Assembly (NCBI RefSeq): GCF_016907555.1
Contig: NZ_JAFBCE010000001.1
Coordinates: 1,240,001-1,304,000 of the forward strand
Reading direction: 5' to 3'
DNA: 64,000 nucleotides
Source: Microbacterium laevaniformans
Lineage (GTDB): Bacteria > Actinomycetota > Actinomycetes > Actinomycetales > Microbacteriaceae
Shown here: positions 1-8,255 of the stretch, one piece after another
How the letters are laid out: every line of letters begins with the position of its first letter
Numbering within the stretch: position 1 is the first letter of the stretch
Made by a program: the position numbers and the translations under genes
Notes under the pieces: generated by a model
What the model was told of the DNA's origin: nothing
Database searches by the model: none
The model's input: the letters and a program-made list of their open reading frames with translations, nothing else

Positions 1-416
1 GTCTTGCCGTCGCGATCGACTTCGACATCCAGGCGCTCGGACAAGGCATTGACGACGGAGGCGCCGACGCCGTGCAAGCCACCCGACGCCGCGTACGAGC
101 CGCCGCCGAACTTCCCGCCGGCGTGCAGCTTCGTGAAGACGACCTCCACGCCGCTCAGCCCGGTTCGCGGCTCGACGTCGACCGGGATGCCGCGCGCACG
201 GTCGCGGACCTCGACGCTGCCATCGGAGTGCAGGACGATGTCGATTCGCGAGCCGTAGCCCGCGAGGGCTTCGTCGACCGAGTTGTCGATGATCTCCCAG
301 ACGCAATGCATGAGCCCGCGCGAGTCCGTCGAGCCGATGTACATGCCGGGACGCTTGCGGACAGCCTCCAGGCCCTCGAGCACCTGGAGGTGGTGGGCGG
401 AATACTCGGCGGTCAC
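1..416 (-). CDS. parE: DNA topoisomerase (ATP-hydrolysing) subunit B, 5' part
   Basis: ATPase subunit of a type IIA topoisomerase (ParE/GyrB family), which controls supercoiling or decatenation with a ParC/GyrA partner. Only the first ~138 codons are present; the gene runs off the left edge. The translation starts with the family signature [20 protein letters not shown], then has the GHKL ATP-binding N-box [10 protein letters not shown] and the glycine box [19 protein letters not shown]. The likely start is GTG at 416 with GAGG just upstream; an in-frame TTG three codons earlier is possible. I prefer ParE to GyrB because gyrB normally sits near dnaA, whereas a second B subunit beside sigA is common in related actinobacteria. 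That choice is inference. Confidence 0.85.
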   Translation of the reverse strand, partial: MTAEYSAHHLQVLEGLEAVRKRPGMYIGSTDSRGLMHCVWEIIDNSVDEALAGYGSRIDIVLHSDGSVEVRDRARGIPVDVEPRTGLSGVEVVFTKLHAGGKFGGGSYAASGGLHGVGASVVNALSERLDVEVDRDGK

Positions 417-562
417 AATCCTCAAGCGTATCCAGCCCCGCGGACACCTCGGCTGCGACACACAGAGGCCCCGACCACCGCGGACGCTGAGCGCGGAGGC
501 GGGGTACGCGCACAGCGAAATGTGACCGGATCGCGGCATTGCTGACCCCACGGCGTGGTTGT

Positions 563-574
563 ATGTCATGACAT
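563..574. promoter_or_regulatory. 12-bp perfect palindrome in the parE/DUF7455 divergent gap
   Basis: ATGTCATGACAT is a perfect dyad in the 192-bp gap between the divergent parE and DUF7455 genes. It lies about 35 bp before the downstream start. It could be an operator, but there is only one copy and no matching regulator in the window. Confidence 0.3.
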
Positions 575-608
575 CGCACCGCATCTCATGTACCGAGGAG
601 GAACCGAA

Positions 609-827
609 ATGAGCATGTCGACCACCGCTGAGCCTGACGTCCTCGAGTACCGACTGACCGCGACGGACCGTTGCGACTCGTGTGGCGCGCAGGCCTACAT
701 CGCGGCCGAGGTCAACGGCAGCGAACTGCTGTTCTGTGCGCACCACGGACGCAAGTACGAAGAGAAGCTGCGCGCAATCGCGACGTCGTGGCACGACGAG
801 ACGGCTCGTCTGGCCGACGCGCGCTGA
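609..827 (+). CDS. DUF7455-type small zinc-binding protein
   Basis: A 72-residue protein of unknown function. It carries a CDSCG knuckle near residue 22 and a second C-x2-H pair (FCAHHGRKY) near residue 45, spaced like a four-ligand zinc site. The ATG at 609 is chosen because GAGGAGGAA lies 5 nt upstream; an upstream in-frame ATG at 555 has no such site. Proteins of this type are commonly found beside sigA/parE in actinobacteria (family knowledge). No enzymatic motif is visible. Confidence 0.85.
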   Translation: MSMSTTAEPDVLEYRLTATDRCDSCGAQAYIAAEVNGSELLFCAHHGRKYEEKLRAIATSWHDETARLADAR

Positions 828-886
828 GCCCTCACACGTAGACTGGCGGAGTTCCCCTTTTCCGTCCGTCCCGGAAGGACTCTGTC

Positions 887-1912
887 ATGGCGCCTCGAGG
901 CCTTCCTCTCCTGCACCGTTTCGAAGTGCTCTTCGAGCGTGCCCGCGGGCTCGATATCGCATCGGTGCGTGAGAGGGCGCGGTTCACTGCGCGCGTGCAC
1001 GGGAAGAGCTATCCGCTGGTGTTCGTCGACATGCTCTGGTCGGCGGCGCGCCATCGCGTCGGATTCAACGACTACATGGAGTTCGATTTCGCGATCCTGA
1101 CACGTGCCGAGCGGGCCACCTGGGTCACCAGTCCCCTCGCGCTGGAGCTCTCGAACCGTTACGACGATCCCGCCCAGGTGCATCGCTTCCACAACAAAGT
1201 CGACTTCAACCGCGACTTCGACCGTTTCCTGGGACGTCAGTGGCTGGAGCTCGTCGATGGCAACGCCGACGAGCTGGAGGCCTTCGCCCAGCGGCATCCC
1301 GTGTTCATCGCCAAAGTCCCCGTGAGCAAGTCCGGGCTCGGGGTTCGTCGTTACGATGCGAGCGCCGTCAGAGATTGGCCCGCGTTCCACGCCGAGCTGC
1401 TGGCGAAGGGTGAGGTGCTCATCGAGGAGCGCATCGTGCAGCACCCGGACCTGGAAGCCATCGCTCCCGGAACGGCGAACACGACCCGAGTCACGACGTT
1501 CGTCAAGGACGACGGCGCGGTCGAGATCATCAACATGGCGCAGAAGTTCGGTCGCGGTCAGGTCAGCGACCAGGCGTCGTTCGGCGGCTTCTACACCGCG
1601 CTCCACGAGGACGGGCGAGCCATGGGCATGGGCTACTCGACCGCGGGCGAACTCTTCGAGACCCACCCCGACACCGGCTTCCGCATCGCCGACTACCGGC
1701 TTCCGATGATGGAAGAGGTGCGTGCGCTCATCACGGACGTCGCACTCGTGATCCCCGAGGTGCGCTACGTCGGCTGGGACGTCGTCGTCACCCCCACCGG
1801 ACCGGTCCTGGTCGAGGGCAACTGGGGCGCGGGTGTCTTCGAGAACAAGCCTTCCGCGACGGGGATCCGCCACGGTCACCTTCCTCGCTACCGCGCCGCG
1901 ATGGGCTTCTGA
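887..1912 (+). CDS. Sugar-transfer-associated ATP-grasp protein
   Basis: A 341-residue protein of the ATPgrasp_ST type, a family that usually sits in polysaccharide or cell-wall loci and is thought to ligate an amino or carboxylate group to a sugar or peptide acceptor. The N-terminal ~100 residues are family-specific (HNKVDFNRDF). The ATP-grasp core includes the phosphate-binding stretch FIAKVPVSKSGLGV near residue 145 and the metal-binding end GWDVVVTPTGPVLVEGNWG near residue 300. A TAGACT hexamer at 838-843 is a likely -10, leaving a ~40-nt leader with GGAAGGA before the ATG. No glycosyltransferase lies nearby, so the acceptor is unknown. Confidence 0.8.
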   Translation: MAPRGLPLLHRFEVLFERARGLDIASVRERARFTARVHGKSYPLVFVDMLWSAARHRVGFNDYMEFDFAILTRAERATWVTSPLALELSNRYDDPAQVHRFHNKVDFNRDFDRFLGRQWLELVDGNADELEAFAQRHPVFIAKVPVSKSGLGVRRYDASAVRDWPAFHAELLAKGEVLIEERIVQHPDLEAIAPGTANTTRVTTFVKDDGAVEIINMAQKFGRGQVSDQASFGGFYTALHEDGRAMGMGYSTAGELFETHPDTGFRIADYRLPMMEEVRALITDVALVIPEVRYVGWDVVVTPTGPVLVEGNWGAGVFENKPSATGIRHGHLPRYRAAMGF

Positions 1913-1917
1913 TCGCC

Positions 1918-1965
1918 GACGCGAAACGCCGGCGCTCTCACACGAGGTCGCCGGCGTTTCGCGTC
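1918..1965. terminator. Bidirectional hairpin between convergent genes
   Basis: Two perfect 17-nt arms (1918-1934 and 1949-1965, core CGAAACGCCGGCG) around a 14-nt loop lie between the converging ATP-grasp and CofE-like genes. There is no T-tract on either side, which is usual for actinobacterial terminators. Confidence 0.8.
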
Positions 1966-1978
1966 TGTCGGCGCGGTC

Positions 1979-2680
1979 TCACGCCGCCCGGATGATTCCG
2001 AGGGGGGTGGATTCGCGACCCTGGCCCAGAGGGTTGTCGGCAAGGATCCGCACGAGTCGACGCTCCCCGGCCCTGTCGAGTGTGGAGCCGAGAATGTTCC
2101 CGCCGATGTCGTTGATGTCGACGACCGCGACCTGCACGTTCCGGCCGAGCAGCGACTTGATGCGAGCGGCCACTTCGGCCGGGCGCGTCGGGCCCAGAAC
2201 GACCGCACGGTCGTAGGGCGGGATGGTGCCGTTGGTCGGACCATCGATCGCGCGCGCCTTGTCGCCGGCGATGCGGTAGAAGTCGCCCCGGCGTCCGAAC
2301 GCCTTCGTCATCGCGCTGATCGCCGCAGCGAAGAGGATGCGCGGGGTACCGCACTCCCGAAGGGCCATCTCCATCGTCTCCGGCATGCCGAGCCCGATGC
2401 CGTAGGAGGTCTTCGTCACGTACTTCGACAGGAAGCGCGCCAGGCGGCGGGGGCGGATCTCGTCCAGCGTGTACGAACGGCCCTGCGTGATCGCGACGAT
2501 CTTCTCGGTGATGAACAGCAGGTCGCCGTCCGTCACCTGGTCGGCCGCGTACTCCGCGATCACCTCATCGAGGCTGTCGCCGGGCATGACGACGCGCGTG
2601 CGGATCGGAATCCGTGCGAACGTCGTCCCCTCGATGGTGACGGTGAGCGCCTTGCCGTCGTTGGGAAGCTCCCCGCTCAT
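1979..2680 (-). CDS. CofE-like (F420-0:gamma-glutamyl ligase fold) protein
   Basis: A 233-residue member of the coenzyme F420-0:L-glutamate ligase superfamily (PF01996-like). In F420 producers, CofE adds glutamates to F420-0 with GTP. Visible family features are [17 protein letters not shown] near residue 55, the [25 protein letters not shown] stretch, and the late [15 protein letters not shown] segment. Its ATG overlaps the sigA stop by 4 nt (ATGA), so it is translationally coupled to the housekeeping sigma factor. No other F420 biosynthesis gene is in the window, and stand-alone relatives occur in bacteria without F420. Ligation of some other acceptor is therefore equally possible. Confidence 0.75.
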   Translation of the reverse strand: MSGELPNDGKALTVTIEGTTFARIPIRTRVVMPGDSLDEVIAEYAADQVTDGDLLFITEKIVAITQGRSYTLDEIRPRRLARFLSKYVTKTSYGIGLGMPETMEMALRECGTPRILFAAAISAMTKAFGRRGDFYRIAGDKARAIDGPTNGTIPPYDRAVVLGPTRPAEVAARIKSLLGRNVQVAVVDINDIGGNILGSTLDRAGERRLVRILADNPLGQGRESTPLGIIRAA

Positions 2681-4008
2681 TCGAGGTAGTCCCGCAGCGA
2701 CTGCGATCGCGAGGGGTGTCGGAGCTTCGCCATGGTCTTCGACTCGATCTGACGAATGCGCTCGCGCGTGACGCCGAAGGTATCGCCGATCTGGTCGAGC
2801 GTCTTGGGCTGTCCGTCGCCCAGGCCGAAGCGCATGCGGATCACACCCGCCTCGCGCTCGCTCAGTGAGTCCAGGAGCGACTCGAGCTGCCGCTGCAGCA
2901 TGGTGAAGCCGACGGCATCCGCCGGGACGACGGCCTCGGTGTCCTCGATGAGGTCACCGAACTCGCTGTCGCCGTCCTCGCCGAGCGGGGTGTGCAGCGA
3001 GATCGGCTCGCGGCCGTACTTCTGCACCTCGATGACCTTTTCCGGGGTCATGTCCAGCTCGCGCGAGAGCTCCTCGGGCGTGGGCTCGCGTCCGAGGTCC
3101 TGCAGCATCTGCCGCTGCACACGGGCGAGCTTGTTGATGACCTCGACCATGTGCACCGGGATACGGATGGTGCGTGCCTGATCGGCCATCGCGCGCGTGA
3201 TCGCCTGACGGATCCACCACGTCGCGTACGTGGAGAACTTGAAGCCCTTGGTGTAGTCGAACTTCTCGACCGCGCGGATCAGACCGAGGTTTCCTTCCTG
3301 GATCAGGTCCAGGAACTGCATGCCGCGGCCCGTGTAGCGCTTGGCGAGGGAGACGACCAGGCGCAGGTTGGCGCCGAGCAGGTGGCTCTTGGCGCGCTGG
3401 CCGTCGCGTGCGACCCACTGCAGGTCCAGGCCGAGCTGGCTGGACTTCTCCGACGCCGACATGTGCGAGAGCTTCTCTTCGGCGAACAGTCCCGCCTCGA
3501 TCCGCATTGCGAGTTCGACCTCTTCGGCCGCGTTCAGCAGCGGCACCTTGCCGATCTGCTTCAGATAGTCCTTTACCGGATCGGCGGTCGCACCGGTGAT
3601 CTGCGTCGAGTAGACAGGGACATCGTCTTCGTCGCTCGAGGAGATGACGATGGCGCCCGTGGGAAGGGGCTCGGAGAAGGCCGGCTTCGTGGTGCCGTCC
3701 TCATCGTCCTCGTCGTCATCGCCCTTCTTGTCGGCCCCGGTCGATGACTCGGCGGCGTCGTCGCCGGAATCGTCGTCCGATGCGTCCTCGATGTCGGTGT
3801 CGTCGAGCTCGACGTCGTCGTCGATCTCCTCGTCGTCATCGGACGCCGTCTTCTTGGACACCTTCTTCGGGGCCGCCTTCGACTTGGCCGGAGTCTTCGA
3901 CGCCGCCTTCTTGGCGGCGGTCGTGGTCGTCGCCTGTTCCGTGGCGGACTCCGGGGCTTCCTCCTCCTCGACCTTGCGGGAGCGGGTGGTCTTCGTGCCT
4001 GAGGTCAC
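2677..4008 (-). CDS. sigA: Primary RNA polymerase sigma factor SigA (RpoD/HrdB type)
   Basis: A 443-residue housekeeping sigma-70 factor. The first ~125 residues are a Lys/Ala-rich block followed by a very acidic Asp/Glu block, typical of actinobacterial SigA. Region 1.2 starts at [11 protein letters not shown]. Region 2 holds the -10 reading helix ([19 protein letters not shown] and [18 protein letters not shown]). Region 4 ends with the helix-turn-helix [20 protein letters not shown] that reads the -35. The start is GTG at 4008, preceded by GAAAGG. A 7-bp inverted repeat at 4022-4037 lies in its leader. The CofE-like gene follows with a 4-nt overlap. Confidence 0.97.
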   Translation of the reverse strand: MTSGTKTTRSRKVEEEEAPESATEQATTTTAAKKAASKTPAKSKAAPKKVSKKTASDDDEEIDDDVELDDTDIEDASDDDSGDDAAESSTGADKKGDDDEDDEDGTTKPAFSEPLPTGAIVISSSDEDDVPVYSTQITGATADPVKDYLKQIGKVPLLNAAEEVELAMRIEAGLFAEEKLSHMSASEKSSQLGLDLQWVARDGQRAKSHLLGANLRLVVSLAKRYTGRGMQFLDLIQEGNLGLIRAVEKFDYTKGFKFSTYATWWIRQAITRAMADQARTIRIPVHMVEVINKLARVQRQMLQDLGREPTPEELSRELDMTPEKVIEVQKYGREPISLHTPLGEDGDSEFGDLIEDTEAVVPADAVGFTMLQRQLESLLDSLSEREAGVIRMRFGLGDGQPKTLDQIGDTFGVTRERIRQIESKTMAKLRHPSRSQSLRDYLE

Positions 4009-4214
4009 GTCTTGCCTTTCACCGACGCAGGCGTCGGGTTTTCGGACAGGAGTAAGACCCTTGTCAAGTCCGTGGTCGCCTCGTCACGAGCCGACCGCGA
4101 TTCGACAACGGGTCAGGGATCCATTGTCGCATACATCATCGGACAGACCGTGCGCAACAGTCCATCAGGATCCCCACAGCACCCATAACGTCGCGGGGAC
4201 GGTGGGCATTCCGC

Positions 4215-5183
4215 TCAGCGTCGACCGCGGCGGTCGTCGCCTCGCCACTCGTCGCCGCGGCGGTCGTCGTCCCGGCGGTGATCGTCGGTGCGACGGTCGG
4301 CCAGGAAGCGCTCCAGCTCCGCGGCGAGCTCGTCCGCGCTGGGCAGATCGCCGGGGTGGATGATCGGCTGGCCGAGGTTCGATCCGGCCATGTAGGCGTC
4401 GTACCGCTCTTCGAGAGCGTGCAGCATGGAGGTCAGTTCGGCGTTGCCCTCCACCTGGTCGTCCACCTTCGCGACGTATTCCCGGTTCTCCTCGCGCACA
4501 TCGTCGACGTTGAAAACGAGGCCACTGGCCACCGACAGGCTGTCCAATCCCGCCAGTGCGGCGGCGGGGTAGTCAGTGTCGGCGAGGTAATGGGGGACCA
4601 GAAGGACGAATCCTGCGACGGAGGCTCCGCTCTGCGCGAAGCGGTGCTCCAGGAGATGACCGACCGTCGCCGGCACCTGCGTGTGAGGCTGCCACACCGA
4701 GTGCGCCTGTGTCAGGTCGGCGCGCGTCCCGCTCACCGTCGTGCCGATCGGGCGCGTGTGCGGTACAGGCATGGGAATGGCGTGCACCCACGTCACCGAC
4801 GACACCTGCAATCCTTCGGCCAAGCCCACGACCGTCTCGGTGAATGCTTCCCAGGCGAAGTCCGGCTCGTACCCCGCCAGCAGAACGAAGGGCTGACCGA
4901 GCGCGTCATGCGCGAGCGAGAGCTCCAGGCGCGGCGGGCGGTAGTCGGCGAGATGGTCGGCGTCGAAGGTGATCGTCGGGCGGCGCGCGCGGTAATCCAG
5001 CAGCACGTCGGCCGAGAAGGTCACGATCGGCGCGGGCTCGAGGTCGTCGCGGAACATCTCCACCATCTGCGAGACGGCGCCCCCGGCATCCGTGAACCCG
5101 GTCAGCACGATCACCAGCGGAAGGTCGGCAGGGACCGGCGGGGACGACGCCACACGCTCGTACAGGGGACCGCTCAAGGGCAT
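4215..5183 (-). CDS. PAC2 family protein
   Basis: A 322-residue PAC2 (proteasome assembly chaperone 2-like) protein; the bacterial role is unknown. The fold is suggested by the opening VIVLTGFTDAGGAVSQMVEMF and the conserved FVLLAGYEPDF and VHAIPMPVPHTRP segments. The last ~26 residues are an Arg/Asp-rich tail (RRDDDRRGDEWRGDDRRG), encoded by imperfect repeats and likely disordered. The ATG at 5183 is chosen over longer starts because TACAGT lies exactly 6 nt upstream. Longer starts would also overlap the divergent pepA. Confidence 0.82.
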   Translation of the reverse strand: MPLSGPLYERVASSPPVPADLPLVIVLTGFTDAGGAVSQMVEMFRDDLEPAPIVTFSADVLLDYRARRPTITFDADHLADYRPPRLELSLAHDALGQPFVLLAGYEPDFAWEAFTETVVGLAEGLQVSSVTWVHAIPMPVPHTRPIGTTVSGTRADLTQAHSVWQPHTQVPATVGHLLEHRFAQSGASVAGFVLLVPHYLADTDYPAAALAGLDSLSVASGLVFNVDDVREENREYVAKVDDQVEGNAELTSMLHALEERYDAYMAGSNLGQPIIHPGDLPSADELAAELERFLADRRTDDHRRDDDRRGDEWRGDDRRGRR

Positions 5184-5189
5184 GAGTCC

Positions 5190-5195
5190 ACTGTA
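5190..5195 (-). promoter_or_regulatory. -10 hexamer for the PAC2 gene
   Basis: TACAGT on the minus strand ends 6 nt before the ATG at 5183, placing the transcript start at or next to the start codon. Confidence 0.6.
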
Positions 5196-5294
5196 CGAGC
5201 CTTCCCCGGGCGCAGGTCCGCGTGCCGCTGACAGCGAACACGCGGGGTGCGGCTTGCCGCCCTCGGGCGTCGCCGACCCCGGACGACGCAAACC

Positions 5295-5300
5295 TAGGAT
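5295..5300 (+). promoter_or_regulatory. -10 hexamer for pepA
   Basis: TAGGAT with a 7-nt gap to the ATG at 5308. It supports that start over the in-frame ATG at 5299, which would overlap the hexamer. Confidence 0.6.
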
Positions 5301-5307
5301 GGAGGTC

Positions 5308-6777
5308 ATGGCGTTTCCCGAGCTGTCGTACACGACCGATCCGCTGCGTGAGACGAAGGCCGATGCCCTCGTGCTCGCCCTCCCTCCCCTCGATCACGAT
5401 GCGGGTGCTCTCGACCAGTGGCCGGGGCTGGCCTCGGCTTTGAACGGCGTGGGTTTCTCGGGCGCGCTCGGCGCAACGGTGCGCGCGTACGCGCCGGAGG
5501 CGACGTCGCTGCCCCTGATCGTCGTCGGCACCGGGCCCGCGCCCGACACCGCGGCGCTGCGTGAAGCGGTCGGCGCCGCTCTGAGAACGACGATCGGCTT
5601 CGACACCGTGGCCGTCGAAGCCCCGGCAGTCGATGACGACGGGTGGCGAGCCGTGGCGGAGGGCGCCGTGCTCGGCGCGTATCGCTTCGATGGATACAAG
5701 TCGGTTGCCGCTGCTGCTCGCGCGTCACACGTGGTCATTCGCGGTGAGCGGCCCCCCGCCGCCTCGGCGCTGGCGCGAGCGCAGGCCGTCGGCGACGCCG
5801 CCGCGCTCGTCAAGGATCTCGTCCACACCCCGGCCGAGTGGCTGGGGCCGCAGGACGTCGCGGATGCCGCTCGGGAGGCGCTGGCGGAGCTTCCCGTGGA
5901 CGTCGTCGTCCTCGATGAGAAGCAGCTCGCCGCCGACGGCTACGGGGGCATCCTCGGCGTGGGGCAGGGCTCGGAACGACCGCCCCGTCTCGTGCGACTC
6001 GACTACGCCCCTGCGGATGCCGAGCGCCATGTCGCGATCGTCGGCAAGGGCATCACGTTCGACACCGGTGGGCTCTCGCTCAAGCCGCCCGCGGGAATGG
6101 TGGGCATGAAGTACGACATGGCCGGCGCGGCGACGGTGCTGGCCGTCGTCCGTGCGGCCGCGCAGCTGCGTCTGCCGGTGCGCGTGTCGGGATGGCTCTG
6201 TCTCGCCGACAACATGCCGTCGGGACGAGCAACGCGTCCCGGAGACGTGCTGCGGATTCTGGGCGGCACCACTGTCGAGGTGCTGAACACCGACGCCGAG
6301 GGACGGCTCGTCCTGGCCGACGGTCTCGTCGCGGCCAGCCGCACGCACCCGGACGTGATCATCGACGTCGCCACGCTCACCGGAGCCATCTCGGTGGCGC
6401 TGGGCTCTCGCCACACCGGCGTCATGGGCTCGGAGGAAGCGGTTGCCGAGTACCTGGATGCGGCGGAGTCCGCGGACGAGCTGGCCTGGCCGCTCCCGCT
6501 GCCGGCGCATATGGAAGAGGAGCTCGACTCCCCCATCGCCGACCTCGTCAACGCGAAGATCGGCGACCCGACGGGCGGTTCGCTGTTCGCTGGACTCTTC
6601 CTCCAGCGGTTCGTCGGGCGTGTCTCCGACGACGCGGACGCGCCTCGCATCCCCTGGGTGCACCTCGACATCGCCGGCAGCGGGAGCACCAAGTCCGCGA
6701 CCGGTGCCACGGACAAGGGCCCCACCGCGGCCACCGTTCGATCCCTGCTCGCATTCGTCGAAGGAGACGCACGATGA
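5308..6777 (+). CDS. pepA: Leucyl aminopeptidase (M17)
   Basis: A 489-residue cytoplasmic M17 metallo-aminopeptidase that removes N-terminal residues from peptides using two metal ions. The N-terminal macrodomain-like part covers ~1-160. The catalytic part has VGKGITFDTGGLSLKPP with the metal-binding Lys/Asp, the Lys/Asp pair in MKYDMAGAA, and the family signature NTDAEGRLVLAD. The stop overlaps the lpd start by 4 nt (ATGA), so peptidase and lipoamide dehydrogenase form one transcript. This arrangement is conserved near sucB in several actinobacteria. Confidence 0.95.
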   Translation: MAFPELSYTTDPLRETKADALVLALPPLDHDAGALDQWPGLASALNGVGFSGALGATVRAYAPEATSLPLIVVGTGPAPDTAALREAVGAALRTTIGFDTVAVEAPAVDDDGWRAVAEGAVLGAYRFDGYKSVAAAARASHVVIRGERPPAASALARAQAVGDAAALVKDLVHTPAEWLGPQDVADAAREALAELPVDVVVLDEKQLAADGYGGILGVGQGSERPPRLVRLDYAPADAERHVAIVGKGITFDTGGLSLKPPAGMVGMKYDMAGAATVLAVVRAAAQLRLPVRVSGWLCLADNMPSGRATRPGDVLRILGGTTVEVLNTDAEGRLVLADGLVAASRTHPDVIIDVATLTGAISVALGSRHTGVMGSEEAVAEYLDAAESADELAWPLPLPAHMEEELDSPIADLVNAKIGDPTGGSLFAGLFLQRFVGRVSDDADAPRIPWVHLDIAGSGSTKSATGATDKGPTAATVRSLLAFVEGDAR

Positions 6778-8153
6778 CCGCACACCACTCCGATCTCGTG
6801 GTCCTGGGCGGCGGATCGGCCGGATACGCAGCGGCGATCCGCGCGGCCGAGCTCGGTCGCTCGGTCACCCTCGTCGAGAAGGACAAGCTCGGCGGCACGT
6901 GCCTTCATCGCGGCTGTATCCCGACCAAGGCGATCCTGCATGCGGCAGAGATCGCTGATGCCGTCCGTGACGCGTCGAGCGTCGGCGTGGCGGCGACGTT
7001 CGAGGGCATCCACGTGGCGGGGGTCACGGCTTTCCGCGAGGGCATCGTCGCCAAGAAGTTCGCGGGACTCACCGGCCTCATCAAGGCGCGCGGGATCACG
7101 GTGGTCACCGGAGAGGGACAGTTGGTCGTCGACGACGACGGCCCCGCCGTCACGGTCGGCGAGGACACCTATCGCGGTACCGACGTCCTTCTCGCCACCG
7201 GCTCGCACACGCGCACCCTGCCCGGCATCGAGATCGGCGGCCGGGTCCTCTCCAGCGAAGAGGCCCTCGCGCTCGCAGAGGTGCCCGCGTCGGTCATCGT
7301 CCTCGGCGGCGGGGTCATCGGCGTCGAGTTCGCGAGCGCGTGGCGATCGATGGGTGCGGAGGTCACGATCGTCGAGGCGCTCGACCACCTCCTGCCCGCG
7401 GAGGACGTCTCCTCGAGCAAAGCCCTGGAGCGCGCCTTCCGCAAGCGCGGCATCGTCTCTCGACTTGGTTCCCGCTTCGCCTCCGTCTCGCAGACGGATG
7501 CCGGGGTCACGATCGTCCTGGCCGACGGCAGCGAGCTGAGCGCGGACTACCTCCTCGTGGCCGTCGGACGCGGTCCGTCGACGGCCGGGATGGGATTCGA
7601 TGAGGCGGGGGTGGCTCTGGAGCGCGGCTTCGTGAGCGTGGACGAGCGCCTGCGGACATCGGTCCCGCACGTCTGGGCGGCGGGCGACATCGTCCCCGGA
7701 TTGCAGCTGGCCCACCGTGGCTTTCAGCAGGGGATCTTCGTGGCTGAGGAGATCGCGGGCCTCGGCCCCGTCATGGTCGCGGAGCACACCATCCCGCGGG
7801 TCACGTACTCGCACCCCGAGGTGGCCTCCGTCGGCATCACCGAGGCAGCCGCGCGTGCCGCCCACGGTGACGCGGTCGCCGTCTCTGAGTACAACCTGGC
7901 CGGCAACGGCCGTAGCGAGATCATCGGCACGGGCGGCATCGTCAAGATCGTCCGCCTGGTCGACGGGCCCGTGATCGGCATCCATCTGGTCGGCGATCGC
8001 GTCGGCGAGCTCATCAGCGAGGGCCAGCTGGCCGTCGCCTGGGAAGCGTACCCGGAAGACATCGCGCCGTACGTGCACGCGCACCCGACGCAGAGCGAGG
8101 CGCTCGGCGAGGCGTTCCTCGCCCTCGCGGGCAAGCCTCTGCACGCCCTCTGA
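6774..8153 (+). CDS. lpdA: Dihydrolipoyl dehydrogenase (E3)
   Basis: A 459-residue FAD disulfide oxidoreductase that reoxidises dihydrolipoamide on the E2 of 2-oxo acid dehydrogenase complexes with NAD+. Visible are the FAD dinucleotide motif VLGGGSAGYAAA (residue 10 on), the redox-active disulfide GGTCLHRGCIPTK (Cys43/Cys48), the NAD motif VLGGGVIGVEFAS, the FAD site VWAAGDIV, and the C-terminal His-Glu pair HAHPTQSEALGEA. It sits between pepA and the E2 gene, which fits one shared E3 for pyruvate and 2-oxoglutarate dehydrogenases. Confidence 0.95.
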   Translation: MTAHHSDLVVLGGGSAGYAAAIRAAELGRSVTLVEKDKLGGTCLHRGCIPTKAILHAAEIADAVRDASSVGVAATFEGIHVAGVTAFREGIVAKKFAGLTGLIKARGITVVTGEGQLVVDDDGPAVTVGEDTYRGTDVLLATGSHTRTLPGIEIGGRVLSSEEALALAEVPASVIVLGGGVIGVEFASAWRSMGAEVTIVEALDHLLPAEDVSSSKALERAFRKRGIVSRLGSRFASVSQTDAGVTIVLADGSELSADYLLVAVGRGPSTAGMGFDEAGVALERGFVSVDERLRTSVPHVWAAGDIVPGLQLAHRGFQQGIFVAEEIAGLGPVMVAEHTIPRVTYSHPEVASVGITEAAARAAHGDAVAVSEYNLAGNGRSEIIGTGGIVKIVRLVDGPVIGIHLVGDRVGELISEGQLAVAWEAYPEDIAPYVHAHPTQSEALGEAFLALAGKPLHAL

Positions 8154-8255
8154 AAACCCCCACCATTCCTCCCCCGTCCAACACGTCACCGCTTCGGCCC
8201 CGTGAGGGTCACTAAGCTAGTTGTCGGACATCGAACTTCTGAAGGAGACACAGTC

